A stretch of DNA of 64,000 nucleotides from Allobosea sp. Root381 (GCF_001429395.1 NZ_LMJT01000001.1:462740-526739); one strand, 5' to 3'. Shown: positions 9,789 to 18,883, counted from the first letter of the stretch. Translations and numbers: made by a program. The notes: generated by a model from the sequence alone, not told the origin.

Positions 9789-10274
9789 ATGACCATCGAG
9801 GTGGGTGACAAGCTTCCGCAGGCGACGTTCCGGCTCATGACTGCCGAGGGCCCCGCCGCCAAGACCACGGACGACCTGTTCAAGGGCAAGAAGATCGTGC
9901 TCTTCGCCGTTCCGGGCGCCTTCACGCCGACCTGCCACAAGAACCACCTGCCGGGCTATCTCGGCAAGTCGACCGAGATCAAGGCCAAGGGCGTCGACGC
10001 GATCATGGTGACCAGCACCAACGACGTCTTCGTCATGGATGCCTGGTCGAAAGCAACCGGCGCCGCCGGCGTGATCGAGTTCCTGTCGGACGGCAATGCC
10101 GACTTCGCCAAGGCGATCGGCCTCTCGCTCGACGGTTCGGGCTTCGGCCTCGGCACCCGCTCGCAGCGCTATTCGATGATCGTCGAAGACGGCGTCGTGA
10201 CCGCGCTCAATGTCGAGGAGGGCCCCGGCAAGGCCGAGATCTCCGGCGCCGAGGCGCTTCTGGCACAGCTCTGA
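9789..10274 (+). CDS. 1-Cys peroxiredoxin, Prx5/AhpE-like redoxin
   Basis: This 161-residue thiol peroxidase has the peroxidatic motif PGAFTPTC, with C49. No other cysteine exists in the protein, so it is a 1-Cys enzyme that needs an external thiol such as glutathione/glutaredoxin for recycling. The C-terminal part GSGFGLGTRSQRYSMIVEDG is typical of the Prx5 group, which reduces H2O2 and alkyl hydroperoxides in the cytoplasm. ATG at 9789 has GGAG at 9775-9778. The glutathione synthesis gene gshA lies about 10 kb downstream. A rho-independent terminator follows. Confidence 0.93.
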   Translation: MTIEVGDKLPQATFRLMTAEGPAAKTTDDLFKGKKIVLFAVPGAFTPTCHKNHLPGYLGKSTEIKAKGVDAIMVTSTNDVFVMDAWSKATGAAGVIEFLSDGNADFAKAIGLSLDGSGFGLGTRSQRYSMIVEDGVVTALNVEEGPGKAEISGAEALLAQL

Positions 10275-10297
10275 GAGCCGAGCATTTCAATCGATGG

Positions 10298-10331
10298 CCC
10301 GCGTCTCCCTCCGGGGCGGCGCGGGTTTTTT
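10298..10331 (+). terminator. Rho-independent terminator after peroxiredoxin gene
   Basis: CCCGCG (10298-10303) pairs with CGCGGG (10320-10325), with extra pairing possible in the loop. It is followed directly by six T residues at 10326-10331. Confidence 0.8.
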
Positions 10332-10511
10332 ATTGGGCCGTGGGAGCGAGGGACATCCCATGACCCGGCCGGCGGATCGCCCTCCGGCCACCGAAGCGAA
10401 GGGCCGGCTCGGCCATCAAAGATGATGGCTCCCAATATTCAGAAATTGAAAACATAACCGAAACATTTCATTGTGAATTACATCACGACAAAAGCATCTC
10501 GGTCCCACATT

Positions 10512-10540
10512 TTGACAAGAGAAGATGAGGTATTTATTCA
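10512..10540 (+). promoter_or_regulatory. Possible housekeeping promoter before the AT-rich-locus hydrolase
   Basis: TTGACA at 10512-10517 is a perfect -35 element. Seventeen bases later TATTCA (10535-10540) is a poor -10. It lies in an AT-rich tract (about 10425-10600) that stands out from the surrounding GC-rich DNA. Nothing else is recognisable in the 10332-10597 gap. Confidence 0.35.
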
Positions 10541-10597
10541 TCCGAACGCTCCGACCTCCGATCTTTCTTGCACCTCATCATTCGAGATCGCAATTCG

Positions 10598-11485
10598 ATG
10601 CAAATTTCCCTATCTGCCAAGGCTCCGGCAGCCCTGGAGCGCGTGACGCTTCTGGATAACGGCCAGACGGTCATCCGGCACCTCCGCAATCCGGCGCGGA
10701 CGCGCGATACGCTGGTCGTCACCTTCGCCGAGATGCTGATGAACGATCCGTCGGCGGCGGGGTTCGGAGAGAAGTTCTTCCTGAAGGCAGGCTACGACCT
10801 CGTCATCGTCCAGAAGCGGTCGGAAAGCTGGTATCAGGACCTGAAGGTCGCGGAGTTCCGCGATTCCGTTTCCGGCATCGCGGCGCAGTATCGCGACGTC
10901 GCCTGTTACGGCATCAGCATGGGCGCCTTTGCGGCGCTGTATTTCGGTGGCTCCATCGACGCCTCGATCCTTGCGCTGAGCCCGTTGTGCTCGATCCATC
11001 CACGCTTTCCGCAGCTCGGAGCGCAGGAATACCGGGCGCAACTGACCGCAACGCAGTGCGATCTTGCCGACGCGCCCAAATCCGAAAAGCCGGTCTTCAT
11101 CGTCTTCGATCCGCGCGTCCATCTGGATGCCCTGTACATGCGGGAGGAGATCATCCCCGCCTTCCCGGACGCCACGATCGCGCTGGCGCCCGGAGCCGGC
11201 CACCCGGTGAGCCGATGCCTCAACGGAATGGGACTGCTCGGCCCGCTGGTGCTCGACTTCGTACAGGACCGCCGGACGCCGAACATCGCGGCGGCCCTGC
11301 GCCCGAAGCGCGCGAACTCGCCCTTCTGGCTGGCGAACCTGGCCGATCGCTGCGCGCGGCGAAGCCGTTTCGACACTGCCCTGTCACTCTGCGACAAGGC
11401 CATCGGCCTGGCGTCCGATCCTGCGTTCTTCGCCGCCAAGCGCGACGCTGTGGTGCGAAGGCAAGCGGTGGCTTTGGCGCAGTGA
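10598..11485 (+). CDS. Unrecognised alpha/beta-hydrolase-like protein with helical C-terminal tail
   Basis: A 295-residue protein I cannot assign to a named family. It has a nucleophile-elbow-like motif GISMG with S107, a possible acid D171 in VFDPRVH, and a possible histidine H202 in GAGHPVSR. These give a plausible Ser-Asp-His triad in the right order. Residues about 243-290 (WLANLADRCARRSRFDTALS and on) read like one or two TPR helices. There is no signal peptide. ATG 10598 is preferred over TTG 10568. Similar hydrolases occur, from memory, near surface-polysaccharide genes, but no such genes are here. The upstream DNA is AT-rich, suggesting acquisition. Confidence 0.7.
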   Translation: MQISLSAKAPAALERVTLLDNGQTVIRHLRNPARTRDTLVVTFAEMLMNDPSAAGFGEKFFLKAGYDLVIVQKRSESWYQDLKVAEFRDSVSGIAAQYRDVACYGISMGAFAALYFGGSIDASILALSPLCSIHPRFPQLGAQEYRAQLTATQCDLADAPKSEKPVFIVFDPRVHLDALYMREEIIPAFPDATIALAPGAGHPVSRCLNGMGLLGPLVLDFVQDRRTPNIAAALRPKRANSPFWLANLADRCARRSRFDTALSLCDKAIGLASDPAFFAAKRDAVVRRQAVALAQ

Positions 11486-11584
11486 AACCCAAACTCCAGG
11501 CTGCTTGATCGATGCGATAGCGCCTTGTCATGAGACAGGCTCGGCGGCCCGCGCTAGCTTGGCGGGCCGCCGCTGGAGCCTGCC

Positions 11585-12034
11585 ATGTCCGAGACCATCA
11601 TCCGCCCCCTCGCCGCCGCCGACCACTCCGCCTGGGAGCCGCTCTGGCAGGGCTATCTGACGTTCTACAAGGCCTCGCTGAGCGCCGAAATCACCGCGGA
11701 GACCTTCGAGCGCCTAACCGGGGGCCGAGAGCCGATGGGCGGCTTCGTGGCTGAGCGCGACGGCAAGCTGATCGGCATCGTGCATTGGGTGATCCACCGC
11801 AGCACCTGGAACATCAGGAACATCTGCTACCTGCAGGACCTCTTCACCGTTCCGGAGGCGCGCGGCAGCGGCGCCGGGCGCAAGCTGATCGAGGCGGTGA
11901 ATGCGACGGCGCGGGCGAAGGACTGCTTCCGCGTCTACTGGCAGACGCATGAGAGCAACCTGCAGGCGCAGGAACTCTACGACAAAGTCGCCGAGAAGTC
12001 GGGCTTCATCGTCTACCGCCAGCCTCTGGGCTGA
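11585..12034 (+). CDS. GNAT family N-acetyltransferase
   Basis: A 149-residue acetyltransferase with the acetyl-CoA pyrophosphate loop in VPEARGSGAGRKLIEAV and the C-terminal motif HESNLQAQELYDKVAEKSGF typical of GNAT strands 5-6. GGAG at 11575-11578 supports the start. It stands alone between the unrecognised hydrolase and a convergent cyclase gene. The substrate cannot be predicted; small-molecule amines are typical for this size class. Confidence 0.88.
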   Translation: MSETIIRPLAAADHSAWEPLWQGYLTFYKASLSAEITAETFERLTGGREPMGGFVAERDGKLIGIVHWVIHRSTWNIRNICYLQDLFTVPEARGSGAGRKLIEAVNATARAKDCFRVYWQTHESNLQAQELYDKVAEKSGFIVYRQPLG

Positions 12035-12059
12035 GGCGGAAGCGCGGCGGCTGCCTCAG
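12031..12059. terminator. Weak inverted repeat carrying two convergent stop codons
   Basis: CTGAGGC (12031-12037) and GCCTCAG (12053-12059) form a 7-bp inverted repeat. Both stop codons of the convergent GNAT and cyclase genes lie inside the arms. It may act as a compact bidirectional terminator; the loop is 15 bases and there is no T tract. Confidence 0.3.
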
Positions 12060-13276
12060 GCGAAGGCGACGTCCAGCTCCGGGCCGGCCTTGCGCGTGAT
12101 CTGGCACAGGCGCGAGAAGGCGTCGGCCTCGATCGCGAGCTTGAAGCGCTCCGGCACCCCGGCCGTGCTGATGACGGCGAGGCTGGCGCCGCGCTCCGAA
12201 AGGCGGCGCACCGTGCAGTCGACCACGGACTGCCCGCCGTTGAAGACGATCTTGCCGGCCTTCAACACGCGCCGGCCGAGCCCCGCATCACCCTGCGTGG
12301 GCTGCGTTGCCACACAGCGATTGCGACCCGTCGCCTTGGCGGCATAGAGCGCCTCGTCGGCCGCCTGGAGAAGGCTGTCGCCATCCTCCTGCGCGTTATC
12401 CAGCGACGTCAGCCCGAAGCTGGCTGTGACGCTGAATGGGCCCTGCGCGCCCTCGAAGGACAGATCCGCGATCGCGGCGCGCAGCTTCTCCGCCACGCCG
12501 ATCGCGGCCTGTCTCCCGGTCAGCGGCAGGAGAACGGCGAACTCCTCGCCGCCGAGACGGCCGATCTGATCGCTCTGCCTGAGCAGCCCGCGGCACGCCG
12601 CAACGCTCTCGACCAGGACACGGTCGCCGACATGGTGGCCATGGGTATCGTTGATCGACTTGAAGTGATCGAGATCGAAGGTGACGAGGCTGAGCTCGTG
12701 GCGATGGCGGTTCGCCAGGGCGAGCGCGCGGCCGAGTTCGTCGCGGAAGGCGCGGCGGGACAAGGCTCCCGAAAGCGGATCGGTCGCCACCTGCAGGCGC
12801 AGTTCGAGCTGCTCCATCGCGATCGCGGCGAGATCGGTCAGCGCCCCGACATCCTCGGGCTCCATCAGGCGCGGCACGGTGTCGGCCGCGCAGACCGTGC
12901 CGATGCCATGGCCTTCGGCGCTGATCAGCGGCATGCCCGCATAGAAGCGCAGATGCGGATCGCCGGTGACCGCGGGATTGTCGACGAAACGGCTGTCCAA
13001 GCGCGTATCGGGGACGATCAGCATGTCGGGCTGCCGGATCGTCACGCCGCAGAAGGCATGGCGGCGCTCGCCCTCGCAATAGGCCAGGCCCTGGCTCGAC
13101 TTGAACCATTGGCGATGGGCATCGACGAAGGTCACCGTCGCTATCGGCACCCTGAGCAGGCGCCGGACGAGACGCGTGATCCTGTCGAAGCCCTCCTCCC
13201 CCGGCGTGTCGAGAATGTCGTAGCGCGCAAGCGCGTCGAGGCGCTTCTGCTCGCCGATGGCGTCGAGGGCAGGCAT
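12056..13276 (-). CDS. GAF-GGDEF-PilZ diguanylate cyclase
   Basis: A 406-residue soluble protein with an N-terminal GAF domain (about 20-160), a GGDEF domain (about 165-325) and a C-terminal PilZ-like domain (about 335-406). The GGEEF active-site motif at 242-246 is intact, with an RxxD inhibitory site (RQSD, 233-236) exactly five residues before it. It is therefore likely an active cyclase with product feedback. The PilZ part begins RRVLKAGKIVFNGGQSVVDC. The start at 13276 has GGAAGG upstream; an in-frame ATG at 13411 would run into rnhA. It lies 88 bases after rnhA on the same strand, possibly cotranscribed. Confidence 0.88.
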   Translation of the reverse strand: MPALDAIGEQKRLDALARYDILDTPGEEGFDRITRLVRRLLRVPIATVTFVDAHRQWFKSSQGLAYCEGERRHAFCGVTIRQPDMLIVPDTRLDSRFVDNPAVTGDPHLRFYAGMPLISAEGHGIGTVCAADTVPRLMEPEDVGALTDLAAIAMEQLELRLQVATDPLSGALSRRAFRDELGRALALANRHRHELSLVTFDLDHFKSINDTHGHHVGDRVLVESVAACRGLLRQSDQIGRLGGEEFAVLLPLTGRQAAIGVAEKLRAAIADLSFEGAQGPFSVTASFGLTSLDNAQEDGDSLLQAADEALYAAKATGRNRCVATQPTQGDAGLGRRVLKAGKIVFNGGQSVVDCTVRRLSERGASLAVISTAGVPERFKLAIEADAFSRLCQITRKAGPELDVAFA

Positions 13277-13364
13277 CTTCCATTCCCTTCCGGCTGCCGA
13301 GGGAGGCCGTGGGTTTTCGCGGCGAGGTTCGCCAGCAAGTGTGAACAGAGGGTTAAGCCCCCCG

Positions 13365-13811
13365 TCACCGCCCCGGCTTGAACGGCGCCATGCCCGCCCG
13401 CGCCAGCGCATCGGCGCGCTCGTTCATCGCGTCGCCGGCATGGCCCTTGACCCATTTCCACTCGATCTTGTGGCGGCCGAGCGCGGCATCGAGGCGCTTC
13501 CAGAGCTCCTCGTTCTTCACCGGCTTCCTGTCGGCGGTCTTCCAGCCATTCTTCTTCCAGCCATGGATCCAGGCGGTGATGCCCTGGCGCAGATACTGGC
13601 TGTCGGTGTGGAGCGCGACGGTGCAGGGCCGCGTCAGCGCCTCCAGCGCCGCAATCGCGCCCATCAGCTCCATGCGGTTGTTGGTGGTCATGGCCTCGCC
13701 GCCGGAAAGCTCCTTCTCCGTGCCCTTGAAGGACAGGATCGCGCCCCAGCCGCCGGGACCGGGATTGCCCGAGCAGGCCCCGTCCGTCCAGACTTCGACG
13801 GTGTCGGTCAT
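13365..13811 (-). CDS. rnhA: Ribonuclease HI
   Basis: A 148-residue enzyme that cuts RNA in RNA-DNA hybrids. The four catalytic acids are visible: D10 in [12 protein letters not shown]48 in [10 protein letters not shown]70 in HTDSQY and D134 in NERADALAR, plus H124 in KGHAGDAMN. Its start overlaps the thrB stop by ATGA, as in the conserved Rhizobiales ispH-thrB-rnhA operon. Confidence 0.97.
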   Translation of the reverse strand: MTDTVEVWTDGACSGNPGPGGWGAILSFKGTEKELSGGEAMTTNNRMELMGAIAALEALTRPCTVALHTDSQYLRQGITAWIHGWKKNGWKTADRKPVKNEELWKRLDAALGRHKIEWKWVKGHAGDAMNERADALARAGMAPFKPGR

Positions 13812-14773
13812 CGCCTCAGCCCGTAGTCCCGCGCGTCGGCGACGCGCTGGTGGAAGGCGAGCTTGCGGTCGTATTCGAGCGGGTCATGCGGCTTGACCAG
13901 CGCGCCCGGCGGCACGTTCAGCCAATCGACCAGGCGCGTCAGCAGGAAGCGCAGCGCCGAGCCGCGGCAGAGCTGCGGCAGGGCCTCGACCTCCGGGCCC
14001 GTGAGCGGGCGCACACTCTCGTAGCCGGCGAGCATCGCCTGGCCCTTGGTCAGGTTGAAGGACGCATCGGCCTCGAAGCACCAGGAATTCAGGCAGATGG
14101 CGAGGTCGTAGGCGAAGGCGTCGGTGCAAGCGAAGTAGAAGTCGATCAGGCCCGAGAGCTTGTTCTGGATGAAGAAGACGTTGTTCGGGAAGAGATCGGC
14201 ATGGATGACGCCGCGCGGCAGCCCGTCCGGCCAGCTCGCCTCATGCACCGCGAGCTCGGCCGCGATCCGGCCGGCAAGCCCGGCGGAAACCTTGTCGGCC
14301 GCCGAGCCGGCCTGCTCGACCAGCGGTCGCCAACCGGGCACGGACAGCGCATTGACACGCTCCAGCTCGAAATCGGCGCCGGCCTCGTGCATTAGGGCGA
14401 GCCCGCGCCCGAGTTCGTGGCAATGCGTCGCGGTGGGCCTTCGCACCGAGAGCCCGTCGAGGAAGGTGACGATCGCGGCCGGCCGCCCGGCGAGCTGGCC
14501 GAGCATCTCGCCACGGCTGTCCTTCACCGGCTGCGGGCAGATCAGACCGCGCGCCGCCAGATGCTGCATCAGCCCGAGGAAGAAGGGCAGATCATCGGGG
14601 TTCACCCGCTTCTCGTAGAGCGTCAGGATGAAGAAGCCCTGCGTGGTGTGCAGCAGGAAATTCGAGTTCTCGACGCCCTCGGCGATGCCCTTGGCGGCGA
14701 GCAGATCGCCGATGCCATAGCGGGCGACGAACGCCGCCATCTCGTCATCGGGCACTTCGGTATAGACGGCCAA
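13808..14773 (-). CDS. thrB: Homoserine kinase, aminoglycoside-phosphotransferase fold
   Basis: This 321-residue kinase phosphorylates homoserine for threonine synthase. It is the ThrB type II found in Rhizobiales, not the GHMP-fold enzyme of enterics. Key motifs are [12 protein letters not shown] in the N-lobe, the catalytic loop [13 protein letters not shown], and the metal-binding [10 protein letters not shown]. It lies 27 bases after ispH and overlaps rnhA by four bases. The product feeds threonine synthase, encoded at the left of the window. Confidence 0.95.
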   Translation of the reverse strand: MAVYTEVPDDEMAAFVARYGIGDLLAAKGIAEGVENSNFLLHTTQGFFILTLYEKRVNPDDLPFFLGLMQHLAARGLICPQPVKDSRGEMLGQLAGRPAAIVTFLDGLSVRRPTATHCHELGRGLALMHEAGADFELERVNALSVPGWRPLVEQAGSAADKVSAGLAGRIAAELAVHEASWPDGLPRGVIHADLFPNNVFFIQNKLSGLIDFYFACTDAFAYDLAICLNSWCFEADASFNLTKGQAMLAGYESVRPLTGPEVEALPQLCRGSALRFLLTRLVDWLNVPPGALVKPHDPLEYDRKLAFHQRVADARDYGLRR

Positions 14774-14800
14774 GGCTTCGCTCTCTCGGGTAAAGGCTTG

Positions 14801-15766
14801 TTATTCAGCAGCGGCCGGCGTGTCGCGCAATTCGCGCGGCAGCGGGAAGAAGACGTTCTCGTCGGCGGTCGAGACGGTCTCGACGCGGACATCGTAGCGC
14901 TCGGCGAAGGCGTCGATGATCTCCTCGACCAGCACTTCAGGCGCGCTCGCGCCTGCGGTGATGCCGAGGCTGCGGATATTGCCGAAGGCGGACCAGTCGA
15001 TCTCGTCGGTGCGCAGCACGAGGCGGGCGACTGGGCAGCCGGCGCGCTCGGCGACCTCGCGCAGGCGCTGCGAGTTCGAGGAGTTGGGCGAGCCGACCAC
15101 GATCAGCCCCTCGACCAGCGGGGCGACGCGCTTGACCGCCTCCTGGCGATTGGTGGTGGCGTAGCAGATGTCTTCCTTGTGCGGGGCGATGAGCTCCGGG
15201 AAGCGGGCCTGCAGCGCCTCGACGATGCCGCGGGTGTCGTCGACCGACAGCGTCGTCTGCGTGACATAGGCGAGTGGCTTGCCGGCGGGCGGCGCGAGCG
15301 TCGCGACGTCGTCCAGCGTCTCGATCAGCGTGATCGCGCCCTCGGGCAGCTGGCCCATCGTGCCGATCACCTCCGGGTGGCCGGCATGGCCGACGAGCAG
15401 GATATGGCGGTCGCGCTTGTGATGGACCTCGGCCTCGCGATGGACCTTCGTCACCAGCGGACAGGTCGCATCGATGGCGAAGAGATTGCGCGCATTCGCC
15501 TCGGCCGGCACGGACTTGGCGACGCCATGGGCGGAGAAGATGACGGGCCGCGTCGCATCCGGCACCTGCGAGAGCTCGGCGACGAAGACCGCGCCTTTCC
15601 GCTTCAGCGACTCGACGACGTATTTGTTGTGGACGATCTCGTGGCGGACATAGACCGGCGCGCCATGCAGCTTCAGCGCCTTCTCGACCGCGTCGATGGC
15701 GCGCACGACGCCGGCGCAGAAACCGCGCGGCGCACAAAGCAGGATGTCGAGCGGCGGCTTGGTCAC
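14801..15766 (-). CDS. ispH: 4-hydroxy-3-methylbut-2-enyl diphosphate reductase
   Basis: A 321-residue iron-sulfur enzyme of the last MEP pathway step, producing IPP and DMAPP. Three conserved cysteines are visible: C17 in [14 protein letters not shown], one in [12 protein letters not shown], and one in [10 protein letters not shown]. The proton-relay motif region [11 protein letters not shown] is also present. The start is GTG at 15764-15766. It heads the ispH-thrB-rnhA operon and is divergent from the MATE gene across a 206-base gap in which I see no clear promoter. Confidence 0.97.
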   Translation of the reverse strand: MTKPPLDILLCAPRGFCAGVVRAIDAVEKALKLHGAPVYVRHEIVHNKYVVESLKRKGAVFVAELSQVPDATRPVIFSAHGVAKSVPAEANARNLFAIDATCPLVTKVHREAEVHHKRDRHILLVGHAGHPEVIGTMGQLPEGAITLIETLDDVATLAPPAGKPLAYVTQTTLSVDDTRGIVEALQARFPELIAPHKEDICYATTNRQEAVKRVAPLVEGLIVVGSPNSSNSQRLREVAERAGCPVARLVLRTDEIDWSAFGNIRSLGITAGASAPEVLVEEIIDAFAERYDVRVETVSTADENVFFPLPRELRDTPAAAE

Positions 15767-15972
15767 GCGTCCGGCGGGGCTCCGATGGTCGATGCGTCTT
15801 CTTTCGGGCTCGCGCCGGGGATGTCAAGAAAGCCCGGACGACACAGTCTAGATAGGGTGCCGGTCGGCGCCTCTCCAGCCGGCCGCGCCAGCACGCCACT
15901 TCGATCCCCGGGACCCGCCATGGACCATGCCTGCCGCACAACCCCGTTCCGCGCGCACCCCCGGAGGCTCGC

Positions 15973-17406
15973 ATGAGCGCCACCGCCGGCACGCAGCAGG
16001 CGGTCTTCGTCAGCGGCTCGCTGATGCGCCATGTCGCGGTGATGACCGGGACGGGCGCGATCGGGCTGATGGCCGTGTTTGCCGTCGACCTTCTGTCGCT
16101 GCTCTACGTCTCCTGGCTCGGCCGGCCAGCGGCGACCGCCGGCGTCGGTTTCGCGACCATCGTCCTGTACCTGATGATCTCGATCAATATCGGGCTGATG
16201 ATCGCGGTGGCGGCGTTGACCTCGCGCGCGCTCGGCGCCGGGGACCGTGCAGGCGCAAGGCGGCTCGCCGGTTCGACGCTGACCCTGATGGCGGTGGCCG
16301 GGCTCGGCTTGAGCGTGGTCGCCCTGCCCTGCCTGCCATGGCTGCTGCATCTGCTCGGCGCGCAGGGCGAGAGCTACGCCGTCGCGCTCTCCTTCCTCTG
16401 GATCGTGCTGCCATCCAACGCGCTGATGGCAATCGCCATGGGGCTTTCGAGCGTGCTGCGGGCCGTGGGCGACGCGCGCCGCGCGATGTTCGTCACGCTC
16501 GGCGGCGGGGTGGTGACGGCGGCGCTCGATCCGCTGCTGATCTTCTGGCTCGGGCTCGGGCCGGACGGCGCGGCCTGGGCGATGGTCGTCTCCCGCGTGG
16601 TGATGGTCGCCACCGGGTTGCATGGCGCAATCAAGGTGCACGGTATCGTCGCGCGGCCGAACCTTGCGTCCCTCCGCGGGGATACGGGCCGGACCTTCGC
16701 CATCGCGGGGCCGGCGATCCTGACCAATCTCTCGAACCCGATCGCCAACGCCGTCTTCGCCAGCATCTTCGCCCGCTTCGGCGACGGCGCGGTGGCGGCG
16801 CTGGCGATCATGGATCGGCTCGTCCCGGTCGCCTTCGGCGTGCTCTTCGCGCTGACCGGCGCCGTCGGCCCGATCCTGGCGCAGAACTGGGGCGCCGACC
16901 GCTTCGACCGGATGCGGCGCGGGCTGACCGCCTCGGCGATCTTCGCGATCGGCTGCGTCGTCATCTCCTGGGTGCTGCTGACGCTGCTGCGCGGGCCGAT
17001 CGCGGCCGCCTTCGGCGCGACCGGGCTGACGGCGGAGCTCGTGATGTTCTTCTGCCTGATCGCCGGGCCGATGTGGATCTTCGTCGGGCTGCTCTTCGTC
17101 GCCAACGCCGCCTTCAACAATCTCGGCATGCCCTTCCTGTCGACGCTGTTCAGCTGGGGCCGCGCGACGCTCGGCACGATGCCGCTCGCCTGGCTCGGCG
17201 CGCAATATGGCGGGGCGAAGGGGGCGCTCGTCGGCTCGGCGCTGGGAGCGGTCGCCTTCGGCATCCTGGCGCTTGTCTTCGCCTATCGCGGCATCGCCCG
17301 GCTGGAGCGGGAGGCGCGCCCCGCTTCCCTTGCCACGCCCCCGGACGCTGCTATCGTCCCGGCACAGGCGGCGGCAGACCGCGCTCGAGCCGGAGGAACG
17401 CCATGA
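15973..17406 (+). CDS. MATE family efflux transporter
   Basis: A 477-residue integral membrane protein with about 12 transmembrane helices, in the two-bundle MATE layout. It begins GSLMRHVAVMTGTGAIGLMA and has a mid-protein GLSSVLRAVGDAR loop typical of the family. MATE proteins export cationic drugs or metabolites using Na+ or H+. GGAGG lies just upstream of ATG 15973. Its stop overlaps the start of the DUF937 gene by ATGA. The substrate is unknown. Confidence 0.9.
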   Translation: MSATAGTQQAVFVSGSLMRHVAVMTGTGAIGLMAVFAVDLLSLLYVSWLGRPAATAGVGFATIVLYLMISINIGLMIAVAALTSRALGAGDRAGARRLAGSTLTLMAVAGLGLSVVALPCLPWLLHLLGAQGESYAVALSFLWIVLPSNALMAIAMGLSSVLRAVGDARRAMFVTLGGGVVTAALDPLLIFWLGLGPDGAAWAMVVSRVVMVATGLHGAIKVHGIVARPNLASLRGDTGRTFAIAGPAILTNLSNPIANAVFASIFARFGDGAVAALAIMDRLVPVAFGVLFALTGAVGPILAQNWGADRFDRMRRGLTASAIFAIGCVVISWVLLTLLRGPIAAAFGATGLTAELVMFFCLIAGPMWIFVGLLFVANAAFNNLGMPFLSTLFSWGRATLGTMPLAWLGAQYGGAKGALVGSALGAVAFGILALVFAYRGIARLEREARPASLATPPDAAIVPAQAAADRARAGGTP

Positions 17407-18317
17407 TGAATCTCTACGAGATGATGCTTCAGGCCCAGAACGGCCAGGCGATGCAGAACCTCGCCCGGCAATACGGGCTCAGCCAGCAGCAGACGCAGGC
17501 CGCGATCGACGCGCTGCTGCCGGCCTTTTCGATGGGCCTGCAGCGCAAGACGCAGGACCCTTATGCCTTCGGCTCGCTCGCCCAGATGATGACCGCATCG
17601 CCCTTCGGCCGCATCTTCGACACCGATGGCGACGGCATCCCCGACAATGCCAGGGCCGCCGGCAACGACGCGCTGAGCCAGCTCTTCGGCTCCAAGGAGG
17701 TCAGCAGCGCGGTCGCGGCCCAGGCGGCGGCGACGAGCGGCGTCGCCCAGGCGGTGCTGAAGCAGATGATGCCGGTGATCGCCGCCATGGTGATGGGCGG
17801 GCTGTCGAAGTCGATGAGCAGCCAGGGGATGGGCGGCATGCTCGGCCAGTTCGCCGAAATGATGCGCGGCCAGATGCCCGGCATGCAGCCAGCCCCGGCG
17901 CCGCAGCCGGCGAGTCCGGTCAATCCCTTCGAGGCGATTCTAGGAGGCCTCTTCGGCCAGGAGCAGGGCAAGGGCCAGGTGCCGGGCGGCGGCCCCTTCG
18001 GCGGCGGGCAGATGCCGGGCGGGCAACTCAACATGGACCAGATGGGCGGCGGGATGCTCGGGCAGATCCTCACCGGGATGCTGGGTGGGGCGCAGCAGCC
18101 CCAGGCGCAAGCGGAACCGCGCCCGGAACCGCCCCCCCGGCGCGCCCCGGAACCCGAGCCGGAGGATGCGCCTTCCGCCGCCGCGCCCGGCCCCGGCCCG
18201 ATCGGCCTCGATGCGCTGAACCAGATGTTCGAGCATGGCCGCAAGGTGCAGGACAGCCACCAGGACGCGCTGAAGTCGATCCTCGACGCGATGCTCGGCG
18301 GCCAGAAGGGGCGTTGA
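17403..18317 (+). CDS. DUF937-like protein with Gly/Met/Gln/Pro-rich C-terminal half
   Basis: A 304-residue protein without a signal peptide. Residues 1-150 are helical (YEMMLQAQNGQAMQNLARQY, then a QQQTQAAIDALLPAF segment) and resemble DUF937. A single calcium-loop-like motif DTDGDGIPD lies at 73-81. From about 150 the sequence is low-complexity, rich in M, G, Q and P, and probably disordered. A short helical segment closes the protein (ALNQMFEHGRKVQDSHQDAL). GGAGG at 17392-17396 supports the start, which overlaps the MATE stop. Function is unknown. Confidence 0.75.
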   Translation: MMNLYEMMLQAQNGQAMQNLARQYGLSQQQTQAAIDALLPAFSMGLQRKTQDPYAFGSLAQMMTASPFGRIFDTDGDGIPDNARAAGNDALSQLFGSKEVSSAVAAQAAATSGVAQAVLKQMMPVIAAMVMGGLSKSMSSQGMGGMLGQFAEMMRGQMPGMQPAPAPQPASPVNPFEAILGGLFGQEQGKGQVPGGGPFGGGQMPGGQLNMDQMGGGMLGQILTGMLGGAQQPQAQAEPRPEPPPRRAPEPEPEDAPSAAAPGPGPIGLDALNQMFEHGRKVQDSHQDALKSILDAMLGGQKGR

Positions 18318-18318
18318 A

Positions 18319-18350
18319 CAAAAAAGGGCGGAGGCACGAAGCCTCCGCCC
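18319..18350 (-). terminator. Rho-independent terminator of the DUF1127 gene
   Basis: GGGCGGAGGC (18326-18335) and GCCTCCGCCC (18341-18350) form a perfect 10-bp stem with a five-base loop. On the minus strand the hairpin is followed by a run of six T (plus-strand A run at 18320-18325), so it ends the DUF1127 transcript. It may also serve the DUF937 gene from the other side. Confidence 0.85.
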
Positions 18351-18374
18351 GCAGGAACATGCAGCCCCAAGGGG

Positions 18375-18782
18375 TCAGGCGCTGCACGCAACCGAATTGA
18401 CGACCTCGCCGCGCATCACGGGAGGCTTCGCCGCCAGGGCCACCACCGGGCGCGAAGGCGCAGCAGGCTCCTTCGCGGCGGCAAGTTGAAGGCTCGCCTC
18501 ACGGCGGCGCGTGGCGACACCCGAGCGGGTGGCTGAGCGCTCCGCCAGCACGAGGGTAGGATCGGAGAGCCAGGACACCGCCAGCGCCCCGTCGAGATCG
18601 GAGCGGACGAGGCCGATATCCTTGAGGCTGCGCTCGTCGAGCTCGCCCAGGCGCAGCACCTCTCGGCGGTGGATCAGGGCTTTCGCGAGCGACACGAACG
18701 GGTTGATCGAGAAGGCAGCGACACGCGTGACGCCCGCCGAAACGGACGAGAGCGACTTCGTGGCAAAGGTCATGAGCAGCAT
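18375..18782 (-). CDS. DUF1127 domain protein
   Basis: A 135-residue protein. The DUF1127 segment (about 37-71) reads HRREVLRLGELDERSLKDIG followed by LVRSDLDGALAVSW, matching the YjiS-like domain abundant in alphaproteobacteria. The remaining C-terminal part is Ala/Pro-rich and probably disordered. ATG at 18773 is an alternative start. In Agrobacterium and Brucella, small DUF1127 proteins are linked to RNA binding and LysR-type (VtlR) control. Here the gene is divergent from a LysR regulator, which may control it. Confidence 0.82.
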   Translation of the reverse strand: MLLMTFATKSLSSVSAGVTRVAAFSINPFVSLAKALIHRREVLRLGELDERSLKDIGLVRSDLDGALAVSWLSDPTLVLAERSATRSGVATRRREASLQLAAAKEPAAPSRPVVALAAKPPVMRGEVVNSVACSA

Positions 18783-18883
18783 GACGGCCTCCAGATGGAT
18801 CAGGGCTACGGGAGCCGCCGGCCCTGCCCGGACGCGCCGCTGGCAGAAGCCGGTAACTGACCAAAGGGTAGCTCCGCCCTAGC

